From Kitasatospora sp. Root107 (GTDB taxonomy: Bacteria; Actinomycetota; Actinomycetes; Streptomycetales; Streptomycetaceae): 43,764 nt of DNA. Below the pieces are notes generated by a model. It was given only the letters and a program-made list of their open reading frames with translations, made no database searches and was not told where the DNA came from. How positions within the stretch are numbered: the first letter of the stretch is position 1; each line of letters starts with the position of its first letter. Position numbers and translations under genes: made by a program. The DNA lies in assembly GCF_001424875.1 (NCBI RefSeq), contig NZ_LMCT01000009.1:6852-50615 (forward strand), written 5' to 3'. Shown here in pieces: positions 31,860-39,666 of this stretch.

Positions 31860-34613
31860 GTGGCCGAGCAGGAGCACGGGTTGCCGGGGCGAGACGACGG
31901 CCATGGCGGCGGCGCCGCTGCACAAGGGGACGATTCGGGTGCCGCACCGGTCACGGCTCGCCTGCACGAACGTGCGGAGGAGACCCGTTCGGCGACCGAG
32001 GCGATCAACTCCCTCTGCGGGGCGGCCGGCGCCGAGGGCACGGAGATCGGTGGACTGCTGCTCTACGTCGGACGGGCCGGCCTCGGTAAGACTGCCGTGC
32101 TCACCGAGGTGCGTCGGTTGGCGAAGCGGGAGGACTGCACGGTGCTCTTCGCCCGTGGCGGCGAGCAGCAGCGCAACGAGCCCTTCCACGTGGTGCGTCA
32201 GTTGCTGCAGCCGGTGGTGGCGGGGCTGGCCGAGGAGGAGCAGCGGCAGGTCTTCGGGCGGTGGTTCGACATTGTCGGGCCCGCCGTGGGACTGCTTCCG
32301 CCGACTGGCCAGCTCGACCCGCAGGGTGTCCGGGACGGCCTCGATTTCGTGCTCACCCAGATCGTCCGGCAGCGGGCACCGTTGGCTGTGATCGTCGATG
32401 ACCTGCACTGGGCAGACCTGGAGTCGCTCCGGTGGCTGGCGGCCTTCGCGGTCCGCGCGCGGGAGTTGCCGGTGCTCCTGGTCTTCGCGTGCCGCGACGA
32501 ATTCCCCGACGAGGCTCTGGGGTTCCACCGGAGCATCGTCGGCCGGGCCGACCGGCGCCACGAGTTGCACCCGCTTCAGCCGGCCTCGGTCGCGAGCCTG
32601 GTCCGCGCCTCACTGGGAGACGCGGCGGAGGAGGGCTTCTGCCGCCATGTGTGGGCGGTCACCGGAGGCAACCCGTACGAGACTGCCGCCCTGCTGCGCG
32701 AAGTTCACGACCAGCACCTCGACCCGGTCGAGGAGAACTCCGGTCAACTGCGTGAACTCGCTGCCGAGGCACGGGGGATGACGCTCAGGCACTGGCTGGA
32801 CAAGCTGGGCCCGAGCACCCTGCGGTTTGCCTGGGCGGCGTCGATGCTCGGCACCCACATCCAACCGGAACTGGCGGCCGGCATCTGCGCCCAGGGCCCG
32901 GGTGCGGCTGCGGAGTCCGTCAGGGAACTGCGCAGGCACCGGGTGCTGACCAGTGCCTCGGACGGTCGGCTGGAGTTCGTCCACCCGCTGATCGCGACCT
33001 CGGTCTACCAGTCCATGCCGGCCGGCACCCGGACCGGCATGCACGGTGTCGCCGCAGCGGAGATCGAGAACGCCGGCCTGGGCCTGCTGGCCGCCTCCCG
33101 GCACCTGCTGGAGACCCTTCCGGACGGTGACGACGAGACGGTGCGCAAGCTGCGGGCGGCAGCCGCCGAGCATCTGGCCATCGGTGCGCCCGAAGCGGCG
33201 CAGCGGTGCCTGCAACGGGCGATGAGTGAGCCGCCGGACGAGGAGGACCGGGGCCAGGTGCTCTACGAACTCGGCTGCTCGGCCCTGCTCACCAATCCGC
33301 TCACCACGGTGAACCAACTGCGGCTGGCTCTCAAAGAGCCCCACGGGCTGAGCCCGGACCTCCGGGTGGACGCGACGTTCCGGCTCGCCCAGGCGCTGGC
33401 CCACAGCAATCAGCTGGGCCAGGCCGCCAGGGTGTGTGCCGAGGAGGCGGCCCGCACGGCGCCCGGAAGCGGCCGACTGCGGCTCGAGGTCGCGCACTTC
33501 ATGTTCGCGGCCTTCCAGGCGGAGGACGACGACGGCCCGGGCCGCTCCCGCCGGCTGGAGGAGTTCGGCCGGGGGCTCACCGGGGGCAGCAGTCCGAGCA
33601 GTGCCGTGTCGGTACTGCGCTGCTGGGACCTCACCCTGCGAGGTGTGGACTGCACCGAGGCGATCGCCTTGGCGGAGTCGGCCCTTGAGGATGGCAGGCT
33701 TCCGCGGGATCTCGGCTGGACGAACACGACCTGGGGCTTCGAGCTGCCGGGCGTCCTCGGTATCTCCTATCTGTACGCCGACCGGATCGACCGCGCGGAG
33801 GCGCTGTTCAGCGACGCGATCTGGGCGTACGAAGTGGCCGGGTGGAGCGGCGGCCACCTGGGGTTCGCGTACTTCCTGATGGGGCTGCTCCGGTTCCGGT
33901 GCGGCAGGCTCGTCGAGGCGGAGGACTTCCTGCGTCGCGCCCTGCGGACAGCCGAGCGGATCGCCCCGGGCATCCCGTTGCAGTGGTTCGCCGTCGGCGT
34001 GCTGGCTGACACCCTGCTTGCGCGCGGTAAGACCGACGAGGCCTGGGAACTCACGAAGAAGTACTCGTTCGGCCCGCCCTACCCGACGGTGATGGTGCTG
34101 CCCGACGCCCCGACGCTCTACGGCAGGCTGCTGCTGGCCCAGGGCGACAGCGCGGCCGCAGCCGCAGCTCTGGAAACGGCCGGAGCCACCCTGGACGCGC
34201 GGGGCTGGCGCAACACGGTGTGGGCGCCCTGGGTCGGACACCTGGCGCTGGCGGTCGCCGACCAGGAGCCGGACCGGGCTCGGCGACTGGCGGAGGAGGC
34301 CGTGCGCCGCGCCGAGGAGTTCGGTGCGGACTCGGCGGTCGGCAGTGCCCTGCGGCTGTGCGCGGCAGTCCATGACGGGCCGCGCGCCGTGACGATGCTT
34401 CAGGAGGCCGTACGGCGTCTGGAACGGTCCCCGGCGGGCTATGAGCACGCCCTCGCCCTGGTCGACCTCGGAGTGGCGCTCGTCGAGGCCGGGCGGACCG
34501 TTGAAGCGGACAGGTTTCTGAACCTCGGACTGGAGCTGGCTGCGGGCTGTGGAGCCGAGGGCTTGGCGGACCGGGCCCGCACTGCCTGCTCCGCGCTCCG
34601 ACCACCCGAATGA
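31860..34613 (+). CDS. LAL-type AAA/STAND ATPase regulator lacking the C-terminal LuxR domain
   Basis: 917 residues. Walker A is GRAGLGKTAVL near residues 70-80 and Walker B is VIVDDLHWAD near 178-187; DFVLTQIVRQRAPLA and LLVFACRDEFPDEALG are typical of the LuxR-family large ATP-binding (LAL/MalT-like) group. The C-terminal two thirds are TPR-like repeats (RAEALFSDAIWAYEVAG; RLVEAEDFLRRALRTAERIA). Normal LAL proteins end in a LuxR HTH of about 60 residues. Here the protein stops at RTACSALRPPE with no HTH. It may act as a signal-binding partner, inhibitor or enzyme-like ATPase rather than a DNA-binding activator, or the HTH was lost. The GTG at 31860 has GGAAGG upstream. It lies directly downstream of tRNA-Gly. 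Confidence 0.82.
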   Translation: MAEQEHGLPGRDDGHGGGAAAQGDDSGAAPVTARLHERAEETRSATEAINSLCGAAGAEGTEIGGLLLYVGRAGLGKTAVLTEVRRLAKREDCTVLFARGGEQQRNEPFHVVRQLLQPVVAGLAEEEQRQVFGRWFDIVGPAVGLLPPTGQLDPQGVRDGLDFVLTQIVRQRAPLAVIVDDLHWADLESLRWLAAFAVRARELPVLLVFACRDEFPDEALGFHRSIVGRADRRHELHPLQPASVASLVRASLGDAAEEGFCRHVWAVTGGNPYETAALLREVHDQHLDPVEENSGQLRELAAEARGMTLRHWLDKLGPSTLRFAWAASMLGTHIQPELAAGICAQGPGAAAESVRELRRHRVLTSASDGRLEFVHPLIATSVYQSMPAGTRTGMHGVAAAEIENAGLGLLAASRHLLETLPDGDDETVRKLRAAAAEHLAIGAPEAAQRCLQRAMSEPPDEEDRGQVLYELGCSALLTNPLTTVNQLRLALKEPHGLSPDLRVDATFRLAQALAHSNQLGQAARVCAEEAARTAPGSGRLRLEVAHFMFAAFQAEDDDGPGRSRRLEEFGRGLTGGSSPSSAVSVLRCWDLTLRGVDCTEAIALAESALEDGRLPRDLGWTNTTWGFELPGVLGISYLYADRIDRAEALFSDAIWAYEVAGWSGGHLGFAYFLMGLLRFRCGRLVEAEDFLRRALRTAERIAPGIPLQWFAVGVLADTLLARGKTDEAWELTKKYSFGPPYPTVMVLPDAPTLYGRLLLAQGDSAAAAAALETAGATLDARGWRNTVWAPWVGHLALAVADQEPDRARRLAEEAVRRAEEFGADSAVGSALRLCAAVHDGPRAVTMLQEAVRRLERSPAGYEHALALVDLGVALVEAGRTVEADRFLNLGLELAAGCGAEGLADRARTACSALRPPE

Positions 34614-34616
34614 GTC

Positions 34617-35357
34617 TCAGCGGGTGGTGGCGACGGATTCGATGACTCCGTGCCAGGTCCGGCGGTAGCCCTCGCGGAGTGGGCCGCCGACGAGGTCGAG
34701 GATGGCCGAGGCGGTCTCGATCAGGGGTGTGGGGTTCCTCGTCGCGGACAGGTGGGCGTGGGCTTCGAGCAGGGTGGTGCCGCGTTCGGGGTCTGCCTCC
34801 AGCAGGCGTCGGGGCAGCCATTTGCCGCTGCCCGTCCAGGCCCGGTGGTGGTCGCACAGCAGGTCGGCTGCGGTGTTGAGGACGAATCCGGCGATGGCCA
34901 GGCGCTCGAAGACGTCGGTCGCGTCGTGCAGGTCGTCGAGGGCGTCGGTGAGCCCGTAGCGCTTGGTCTCCACGGTGTCGGGGTCGAGTGCGGCTGGGCC
35001 TTGGCGGAGGTCCGTCTCTGCCAGGGCCCGGGCCCGCCCGGCTTCCCCGTCCGTGTCGACCAGGACCAGCCCGGTGGCGTACATGCTCTGCATGACCGCG
35101 CGGCGGGTGGCGAGATCCACCGCGAAGAGGTCGCGAAGACCGGCCCGGGTGTGGACGAAGAGCTCCACGACCCGCCCCTCGAAGCGGAGCGTCTCCCGGT
35201 ACGTCTCACCGCCGCCGGGGATCAGGACCGCGATGTCCAGGTCACTGCCGGCAGTTGCCCGCCCGGAGACCGTGGATCCCGCCAGGACCACGGCGAGAGC
35301 GCCGGGGAAGCGGTCGCGGACGAGACGCCGGGCTTGGTCGATCGGATCATGAGGCAT
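34617..35357 (-). CDS. nucleotidyltransferase-domain protein
   Basis: 246 residues. The Pol-beta-type nucleotidyltransferase motif is visible: AGSTVSGRATAGSDLDIAVL, with Gly-Ser at 27-28 and the metal-binding pair Asp39/Asp41. Residues 130-246 are helical and resemble the C-terminal half of kanamycin-nucleotidyltransferase or MNT/HEPN-like proteins. It could modify a small molecule (an aminoglycoside-type nucleotidyltransferase), a protein or a tRNA; nothing in the sequence decides. No antitoxin-like partner overlaps it. The gene is convergent with the LAL-like gene, with 3 bases between stop codons. Confidence 0.72.
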   Translation of the reverse strand: MPHDPIDQARRLVRDRFPGALAVVLAGSTVSGRATAGSDLDIAVLIPGGGETYRETLRFEGRVVELFVHTRAGLRDLFAVDLATRRAVMQSMYATGLVLVDTDGEAGRARALAETDLRQGPAALDPDTVETKRYGLTDALDDLHDATDVFERLAIAGFVLNTAADLLCDHHRAWTGSGKWLPRRLLEADPERGTTLLEAHAHLSATRNPTPLIETASAILDLVGGPLREGYRRTWHGVIESVATTR

Positions 35358-35494
35358 CCGTCCACGCTGCCACAGATCCCTTCTGGTCGTCACACCACCC
35401 GGCTTTCCTCCGCCCGGCAGGGGGGACAACCCCCCTCAACGGCCGGGGGAGGATCGGATGTTGGGGCGGATCGGCAGTCCGTAGCGTTCTCTGC
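35358..35494. other. intergenic region, possible promoter of the repeat-protein gene
   Basis: Holds a G6-ACAA-C6 hairpin (35420-35435). TTGGGG (35461-35466) and TAGCGT (35482-35487) precede the start at 35495 by only 7 bases. No ribosome site is visible, so a leaderless transcript is possible. Spacing of 15 is short for a promoter. Confidence 0.3.
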
Positions 35495-35737
35495 ATGACG
35501 ACGAACCAGAACATTCAGTGGATGCAGCAGGGTGGCGCGGCGATGGTCCTGGCGACCGGGCTGCCGGCGAACCTGGCGGAGATGCTCTCCTCGGAGCGGG
35601 CGGAGAGCCTCCGTGACCCGCACCTGCGGTGGTTGCAGCAGGGTGGTGCGGCGATGGTCCTGGCGACCGGGCTGCCGGCGAACCTGGCGGAGACGCTCAC
35701 CCGGTCGGAAGGGTCGAGCTCCTCGGCCGGACGGTAA
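35495..35737 (+). CDS. 80-residue protein made of two near-identical repeats
   Basis: Not recognised. Residues 9-31 and 46-68 repeat the same 23 residues with two changes; the core is QQGGAAMVLATGLPANLAE. The period is 37 residues (111 bases). At DNA level the two 69-base units (35519-35587 and 35630-35698) differ at only 3 positions, so the duplication is recent or kept uniform. Each unit could form an amphipathic or mildly hydrophobic helix; there is no signal peptide. The tail is serine-rich and ends SSSSAGR. The ATG at 35495 lacks a clear ribosome site. Coding is supported by the in-frame repeat period and by the differences being two conservative codon changes and one silent change. Confidence 0.65.
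   Translation: MTTNQNIQWMQQGGAAMVLATGLPANLAEMLSSERAESLRDPHLRWLQQGGAAMVLATGLPANLAETLTRSEGSSSSAGR
35519..35698 (+). repeat. direct repeat, 69-base units, period 111
   Basis: Two copies, 66 of 69 bases identical by eye, within the 80-residue reading frame. Confidence 0.9.
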
Positions 35738-35824
35738 CTCGCGTCATGGCAGGCAGAGTTCGGCGTACCCGGCTGGAGCCGGCCGGGGCGGTGGGTGACC
35801 AGCAGACCCCACCGCCCCCGCCGG

Positions 35825-36709
35825 TCAGAGCTCGAGCGCGCTGATGTCGAGCCGTCCGAGACGGTCGGGGTCGACGATCACGTCGATCGCCACGGCCCGG
35901 CCCTCGACGACCGTGAAGGCCATCACGGAGACCAGCTTGCCGTTGATCACGACCGCCGCCCCGGCCGCACCGTTGATCAGGGCAGGGAGGGCGAACGGGG
36001 CCAGCTTGGCGAAGGTGACGGCCTGCGAGGCGACCGTCTCGGCGCCGTGCAGGACGACGTTCTGGCGGGCCCGGAGCGTGCCGCCGTCGGAGCGGAGCAC
36101 CACGTCGGGGTGCAGAACGGCGACCAGGGCGTCGAACTCCCCGTCCCGGGAGGCGGCGAAGAAGGCGTCGACCACCAGGCGTTGACGGCTCAGGTCGGGG
36201 TCGGGGGCCGGTGCCCGGTCCTGCACCTTGCGGCGGGCGCGGCTGGCCAACTGCCGTACGGCGGCCGTGGACTTGTCGAGCATCGGGGCGATCTCGTCGA
36301 AGGGCACGGCGAACATGTCGTGCAGCACGAACGCGATCCGCTCGTCCGGGCCGAGCGATTCGAGCACCACCAGGAGCGCCAGCCCGACCGAGTCGGCGAG
36401 CAGGACCTCCTGCTCGGGGTCGATGCCGCGCTGGTTGCTGATGATCGGATCGGGGATCCGCAACTCCAGCGGGTCCTCGCGGCGTTGTTCGCGGGAGCGC
36501 AGCATGTTCAGGCAGACCCGGGCCACCACCGTGGTCAGCCAGCCGCCGAGGTTCTCGACGTCGCTGGTGTCGGTGCGGTTGAGGCGTAGCCAGCCTTCCT
36601 GCACCGCGTCGTCGGCCTCGCTGAGCGAACCGAGCATCCGGTAGGCCACCGCGCGCAGATGCGGCCGGTGCTCCTCGAATCGCGCTATCAGCTCCATGCT
36701 CTCGTTCAC
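35825..36709 (-). CDS. ECF41-type RNA polymerase sigma factor with SnoaL-like domain
   Basis: 294 residues. Sigma region 2 is at about 5-75 (RFEEHRPHLRAVAYRMLGSL; DAVQEGWLRLNRTD). Region 4 is at about 120-170 (LESLGPDERIAFVLHDMFAV; EIAPMLDKSTAAVRQLASRA). A SnoaL-like C-terminal domain follows, ending VDPDRLGRLD, the equivalent of the NPDKL motif by which ECF41 factors regulate their own activity. ECF41 genes usually lie beside a carboxymuconolactone decarboxylase, oxidoreductase or epimerase gene; here none is adjacent. The GTG at 36709 is preceded by GGAGGGG; the ATG at 36697 is the alternative. Confidence 0.9.
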   Translation of the reverse strand: MNESMELIARFEEHRPHLRAVAYRMLGSLSEADDAVQEGWLRLNRTDTSDVENLGGWLTTVVARVCLNMLRSREQRREDPLELRIPDPIISNQRGIDPEQEVLLADSVGLALLVVLESLGPDERIAFVLHDMFAVPFDEIAPMLDKSTAAVRQLASRARRKVQDRAPAPDPDLSRQRLVVDAFFAASRDGEFDALVAVLHPDVVLRSDGGTLRARQNVVLHGAETVASQAVTFAKLAPFALPALINGAAGAAVVINGKLVSVMAFTVVEGRAVAIDVIVDPDRLGRLDISALEL

Positions 36710-36815
36710 CGTGTCACATCCCCTCCGCGCGGCGGCGCACCCGCCGGCCTTCGACTGTTCTACCTGGTGATCGCCGACAGGGTGCTCGATTTCTGCGGTC
36801 CGGTGGCCGAAGAGT

Positions 36816-37292
36816 TCAGTGCTGCTCCGCATCGGTGCGGGGCGGGACGGAGCAGCTCCCGTCGGCGCAGTCGTCCCCGTAGTCCTCGTAGTCGTCGAGC
36901 TCGGAGCCCGGAGCGGGCTGTCCGGCGCCGACGGCCGATCGGTACCGGCTGGCCGCGAAGGCGGCGGCCCGGGCCAGCGGCAGGCCGGCCGGGGTGCCCA
37001 GGCGGCCGGCCAGCGACCGGTGATCGGCCAGTGCCCACAGACAGGTGACGAAGGCGTGCGCCCCGCGCCAGACCTCGCCGGTGTCGGCGACCACGGTGAT
37101 CTCGCCGAGGCTCGCGTCGTGGTCCAGTTCGGGGAACCGTCGCCTGGCCTCCGGGCCCGCCACCTCGACGAACTCCAGCGGGACCAGCTGCCGCTGCCCG
37201 CGCAGCCAGTGGGTGAGCCTGCGGCAGAGCCCGCAGTGCGGATCGTGCAGCACGGTGAGTCGGCGGACGGGAGGTGCGGCCGGTGTCGTCAT
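36816..37292 (-). CDS. DUF393 (DCC family) thiol-disulfide oxidoreductase-like protein
   Basis: 158 residues with the defining N-terminal motif DPHCGLCRRLTHWL (DxxCxxC at about residues 17-23). Then come FVEVAGPEARRRFPELDH and GEITVVADTGEVWRGAHAF, which fit DUF393. The tail is acidic and cysteine-containing (DDCADGSC). DUF393 proteins are presumed redox proteins of thioredoxin-like type. It starts 12 bases after the stop of the membrane-protein gene and is surely co-transcribed with it. The ribosome site is weak, suggesting coupling. Confidence 0.8.
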   Translation of the reverse strand: MTTPAAPPVRRLTVLHDPHCGLCRRLTHWLRGQRQLVPLEFVEVAGPEARRRFPELDHDASLGEITVVADTGEVWRGAHAFVTCLWALADHRSLAGRLGTPAGLPLARAAAFAASRYRSAVGAGQPAPGSELDDYEDYGDDCADGSCSVPPRTDAEQH

Positions 37293-37304
37293 GGTGACGG
37301 TGTC

Positions 37305-37718
37305 TCAGGCCTGGGCCGGCTGCGGGGTCCAGCCCTGCGGAGCGACCGGCGGGCGCGGCGGAATGCTGTCCGCGCTACTGCCCCGGCGACGGATCCGGTT
37401 GAGCACGTACACGTTGCCCAGGTGCATCCAGCCGATCGCGAGCAGGACCGAGCCGAGCTTGACCGAGAGGGTGTTGAAGACCCCCTGGAGGTCGGTGACC
37501 TGCTCGCTGGTCCGCATCCAGAGCACCACGAAGCCCAGGTTGATCAGGTAGAAGCCGACCACCAGCAGGTGGTTCACGGCATCGGCCAGCTTCTCGTCGC
37601 CGGGGAAGACGGTGGTCAGGAACAACCGGCCGTTGCGGCTCAGGGTGCGGGCCACCCAGATGGTGACGCCGACGGCGATCGGCAGGTAGACGGCATAGCT
37701 GACGACGGTGTAGTCCAT
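37305..37718 (-). CDS. four-helix membrane protein, partner of the DUF393 gene
   Basis: 137 residues with about three to four hydrophobic segments (VVSYAVYLPIAVGVTIWVAR; NHLLVVGFYLINLGFVVLWM; LSVKLGSVLLAIGWMHLGNV) and a proline-rich cytoplasmic tail. Homologues in actinomycetes are uncharacterised. The ATG at 37718 has GGAG about 10 bases upstream. Two identical-core palindromes upstream (37736 and 37778) point to tight repression of this two-gene operon. The regulator is not encoded next to it. Confidence 0.7.
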   Translation of the reverse strand: MDYTVVSYAVYLPIAVGVTIWVARTLSRNGRLFLTTVFPGDEKLADAVNHLLVVGFYLINLGFVVLWMRTSEQVTDLQGVFNTLSVKLGSVLLAIGWMHLGNVYVLNRIRRRGSSADSIPPRPPVAPQGWTPQPAQA

Positions 37719-37735
37719 CGGAGGAACTCCGTTTC

Positions 37736-37745
37736 GAACGTGTTC
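37736..37745. promoter_or_regulatory. operator copy 1, GAAC-GT-GTTC
   Basis: GAACGTGTTC, 18 bases before the membrane-protein start. It matches the core of the site at 37778-37791; the left flank is CGAAC instead of TGAAC. Confidence 0.6.
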
Positions 37746-37777
37746 AAAACATGACGGGACTGACAGTAGCCCCTCTT

Positions 37778-37791
37778 TTGAACGTGTTCAA
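37778..37791. promoter_or_regulatory. operator copy 2, TTGAAC-GT-GTTCAA
   Basis: A perfect 14-base palindrome 60 bases upstream of the membrane-protein start. The distance between the two centres is about 44 bases, four helical turns. It resembles TetR-type operators. Confidence 0.7.
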
Positions 37792-37927
37792 GTACGCCTC
37801 GGGTGGCCGGATTGCGTTGCTGAGCGGGGTGACCGGCTGTCGCGTTGGTCTCAAGGGCTGGAAAGGGCGAACGCAATCGGGCGGCGGGCCTGCCCGGGCG
37901 GCGGTGGGCGCGATAGGCTTTGACCTG

Positions 37928-37943
37928 TCTGGTCTAGACCACA
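37928..37943. promoter_or_regulatory. DasR-responsive element (dre) upstream of nagB
   Basis: TCTGGTCTAGACCACA. It contains the perfect palindrome TGGTCTAGACCA (37930-37941) and matches the DasR consensus ACTGGTCTAGACCACT except at the outer bases. It lies 36 bases before the nagB start. DasR is the GntR-family repressor of N-acetylglucosamine use. Confidence 0.92.
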
Positions 37944-37979
37944 GCGCGATTCAGATCCGCGACTCAGAACGGTGGAGCC

Positions 37980-38762
37980 ATGGAAATCGTCATCGTCCCC
38001 GATGCCGCCGCCGGCGGCGAGCTCATCGCCTCGGCGATGGCCGAGTTGGTGACGCGCAAGCCCGACGCGCTGCTCGGGGTGGCAACCGGCTCGACGCCGC
38101 TGCCGATCTACCAGGCGCTGGCCGCCAAGGTGCGCAGCGGGGCGCTCGACGTCTCGCGGGCCCGAGTCTGCCAGTTGGACGAGTACGTCGGCCTGCCGAC
38201 CGGGCACCCGGAGTCGTACCGCTCGGTGGTGCTGCGCGAGGTGATCGAGCCGCTCGGCCTGACCGAGGCGTCCTTCTTCGGCCCGGACGGTGCGGCCGAG
38301 GACGTCGCCGCCGAGGCGATCGCGTACGACCGGGCGCTGGCCGCCGCCGGTGGCGTCGACCTGCAGCTGCTCGGGATCGGCACCGACGGGCACATCGGCT
38401 TCAACGAGCCGTGCTCCTCGCTCGCCTCGCGGACCCGGATCAAGACGCTGACCCAGCAGACCCGGGTCGACAACGCGCGCTTCTTCGACAGCCTGGACCA
38501 GGTCCCGCACCACGTCATCACCCAAGGCATCGGCACCATCCTGGAGGCCCGCCACCTGGTGCTGCTGGCCACCGGTGAGGCCAAGGCCGACGCCGTCGCC
38601 GCCACGGTCGAGGGCCCGCTCTCCGCGCTGGTCCCGGCCTCGGCCCTGCAGCTGCACCCGCACGCCACCGTGGTGGTGGACGAGGCGGCCGCGTCCGGTC
38701 TGAAGCTGGCCGACTACTTCCGCGCGACCTACGCGGCGAAGCCGGCCTGGCAGTCGATCTGA
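37980..38762 (+). CDS. nagB: glucosamine-6-phosphate deaminase
   Basis: Converts glucosamine-6-phosphate to fructose-6-phosphate and ammonia, the last step of N-acetylglucosamine catabolism. 260 residues, full length. Signatures: GVATGSTPLPIYQAL (phosphate loop), VCQLDEYVGL with catalytic Asp67 and Glu68, LGIGTDGHIGFNEP with the catalytic histidine near 137, and TQGIGTILEARHLVLLATGE. The ATG at 37980 has TGGAG upstream. The dre site upstream predicts DasR control and induction by glucosamine-6-phosphate. A very strong terminator follows. Confidence 0.96.
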   Translation: MEIVIVPDAAAGGELIASAMAELVTRKPDALLGVATGSTPLPIYQALAAKVRSGALDVSRARVCQLDEYVGLPTGHPESYRSVVLREVIEPLGLTEASFFGPDGAAEDVAAEAIAYDRALAAAGGVDLQLLGIGTDGHIGFNEPCSSLASRTRIKTLTQQTRVDNARFFDSLDQVPHHVITQGIGTILEARHLVLLATGEAKADAVAATVEGPLSALVPASALQLHPHATVVVDEAAASGLKLADYFRATYAAKPAWQSI

Positions 38763-38774
38763 CCCGGCTGTAGG

Positions 38775-38818
38775 ACGGAACGAGCCGCAGACCCCCGGGG
38801 GCCTGCGGCTCGTTCCGT
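38775..38818 (+). terminator. strong terminator after nagB
   Basis: ACGGAACGAGCCGCAG at 38775-38790 and its perfect complement at 38803-38818. The interior is itself a C5/G5 palindrome. TGT follows. Confidence 0.92.
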
Positions 38819-38876
38819 TGTCGGCCCGCACTCGGCTTCCCCCACGGAGCGGGGCGGGCACCTTTCGACAGCTCCG

Positions 38877-38960
38877 ACCCTAGGCGCGGGCGGTTCGTGT
38901 CCGCCCGGTTCCTGACGGCCTCCTGACGGTGGCCGCCGCGATCCTGACGCCCCGTTGACG
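38877..38960 (-). promoter_or_regulatory. OmpR-like direct-repeat promoter without a downstream gene
   Basis: On the minus strand CGTCAGGA occurs at 38949-38942, 38928-38921 and 38917-38910, preceded by a weaker CGTCAACG at 38960-38953. Start-to-start distances are 11, 21 and 11 bases, the spacing typical of OmpR-family response regulators. A -10-like TAGGGT follows at 38882-38877. No convincing gene lies downstream on this strand before the nagB terminator. Confidence 0.5.
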
Positions 38961-38961
38961 G

Positions 38962-39666
38962 CTACCGCGTCAGGGTGCGCCCGTCGCGGACCACGACCTC
39001 GCGGTCGGCGTACGCGGCGACCCTGGCCTCGTGGGTGACCAGCACCACCGCCGCGCCGGACTCCCGGGCGGCGGCCCGGAGCAGCCGGAGCACCCGTTCG
39101 CCGTTCAGCGAGTCCAGCGCGCCGGTCGGCTCGTCGGCGAAGACCACCTGCGGGCCGGTCACCAGGGCCCGGGCCAGCGCTACCCGTTGGCCCTCGCCGC
39201 CGGAGACGTCGGACGGCCGGCGGCCGGCCGAGCCGGAGACCTCCAGCCGCTCCAGCCACTCCCGGGCCAGCTGCTCGGCGGGCCGGCGGCGCAGCCCGTT
39301 CAGCCGGAGCGGCAGCGCCACGTTCTCCAGGCAGGTCAACTCCGGTACCAGCTGGCCGAACTGGAACAGGAAGCCGAAATCGCTGCGGCGCAGCGCGCTG
39401 CGCCCGGCGTCGGTGAGCTCGGACAGTCGGCTGCCCTGGTAGGTCACGCTGCCCGCGTCCGGTTCGACGATCCCGGCCAGGCAGTGCAGCAGGGTGGACT
39501 TGCCGGAGCCTGAGGCGCCCATCACGGCGACCAGTTCGCCCGCCTCGATGCTCAGCGAGGCGTCGTGCAGTGCGGTGGTGGCACCGAACGCCTTCGCCAG
39601 GCCGGTGCCGCTGAGCAGCGCGGTCGCCGACGGGGTCGGCTGCGGGGCGAGGGCCGGAGCGGTCAC
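38962..39666 (-). CDS. ABC transporter ATP-binding protein (MacB/LolD type), no permease adjacent
   Basis: 234 residues. Walker A MGASGSGKSTLLHCLAGI, Q-loop FLFQFGQLVPELTCLENVAL, signature SGGEGQRVALARAL (Gln of SGGQ replaced by Glu-Gly), Walker B VVFADEPTGALD and switch histidine in VLVTHEARVAAYADR. This subfamily normally pairs with an FtsX-like permease encoded directly downstream. Here the next genes are a non-coding repeat region and nagB on the other strand. The GTG at 39666 overlaps the padR stop (GTGA), so it is translationally coupled to PadR. It may serve a permease encoded elsewhere or be a remnant. Confidence 0.88.
   Translation of the reverse strand: MTAPALAPQPTPSATALLSGTGLAKAFGATTALHDASLSIEAGELVAVMGASGSGKSTLLHCLAGIVEPDAGSVTYQGSRLSELTDAGRSALRRSDFGFLFQFGQLVPELTCLENVALPLRLNGLRRRPAEQLAREWLERLEVSGSAGRRPSDVSGGEGQRVALARALVTGPQVVFADEPTGALDSLNGERVLRLLRAAARESGAAVVLVTHEARVAAYADREVVVRDGRTLTR

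Noticed and set aside
35420..35435. G6-ACAA-C6 hairpin as a transcription terminator
   Set aside because: It lies in the upstream region of both flanking genes rather than after a stop codon, and no T-rich end follows; function unclear.
31638..35737. Integrated mobile element at tRNA-Gly
   Set aside because: No integrase, excisionase or duplicated tRNA end was seen, and base composition matches the surroundings; kept only as a remark on the LAL-like gene.
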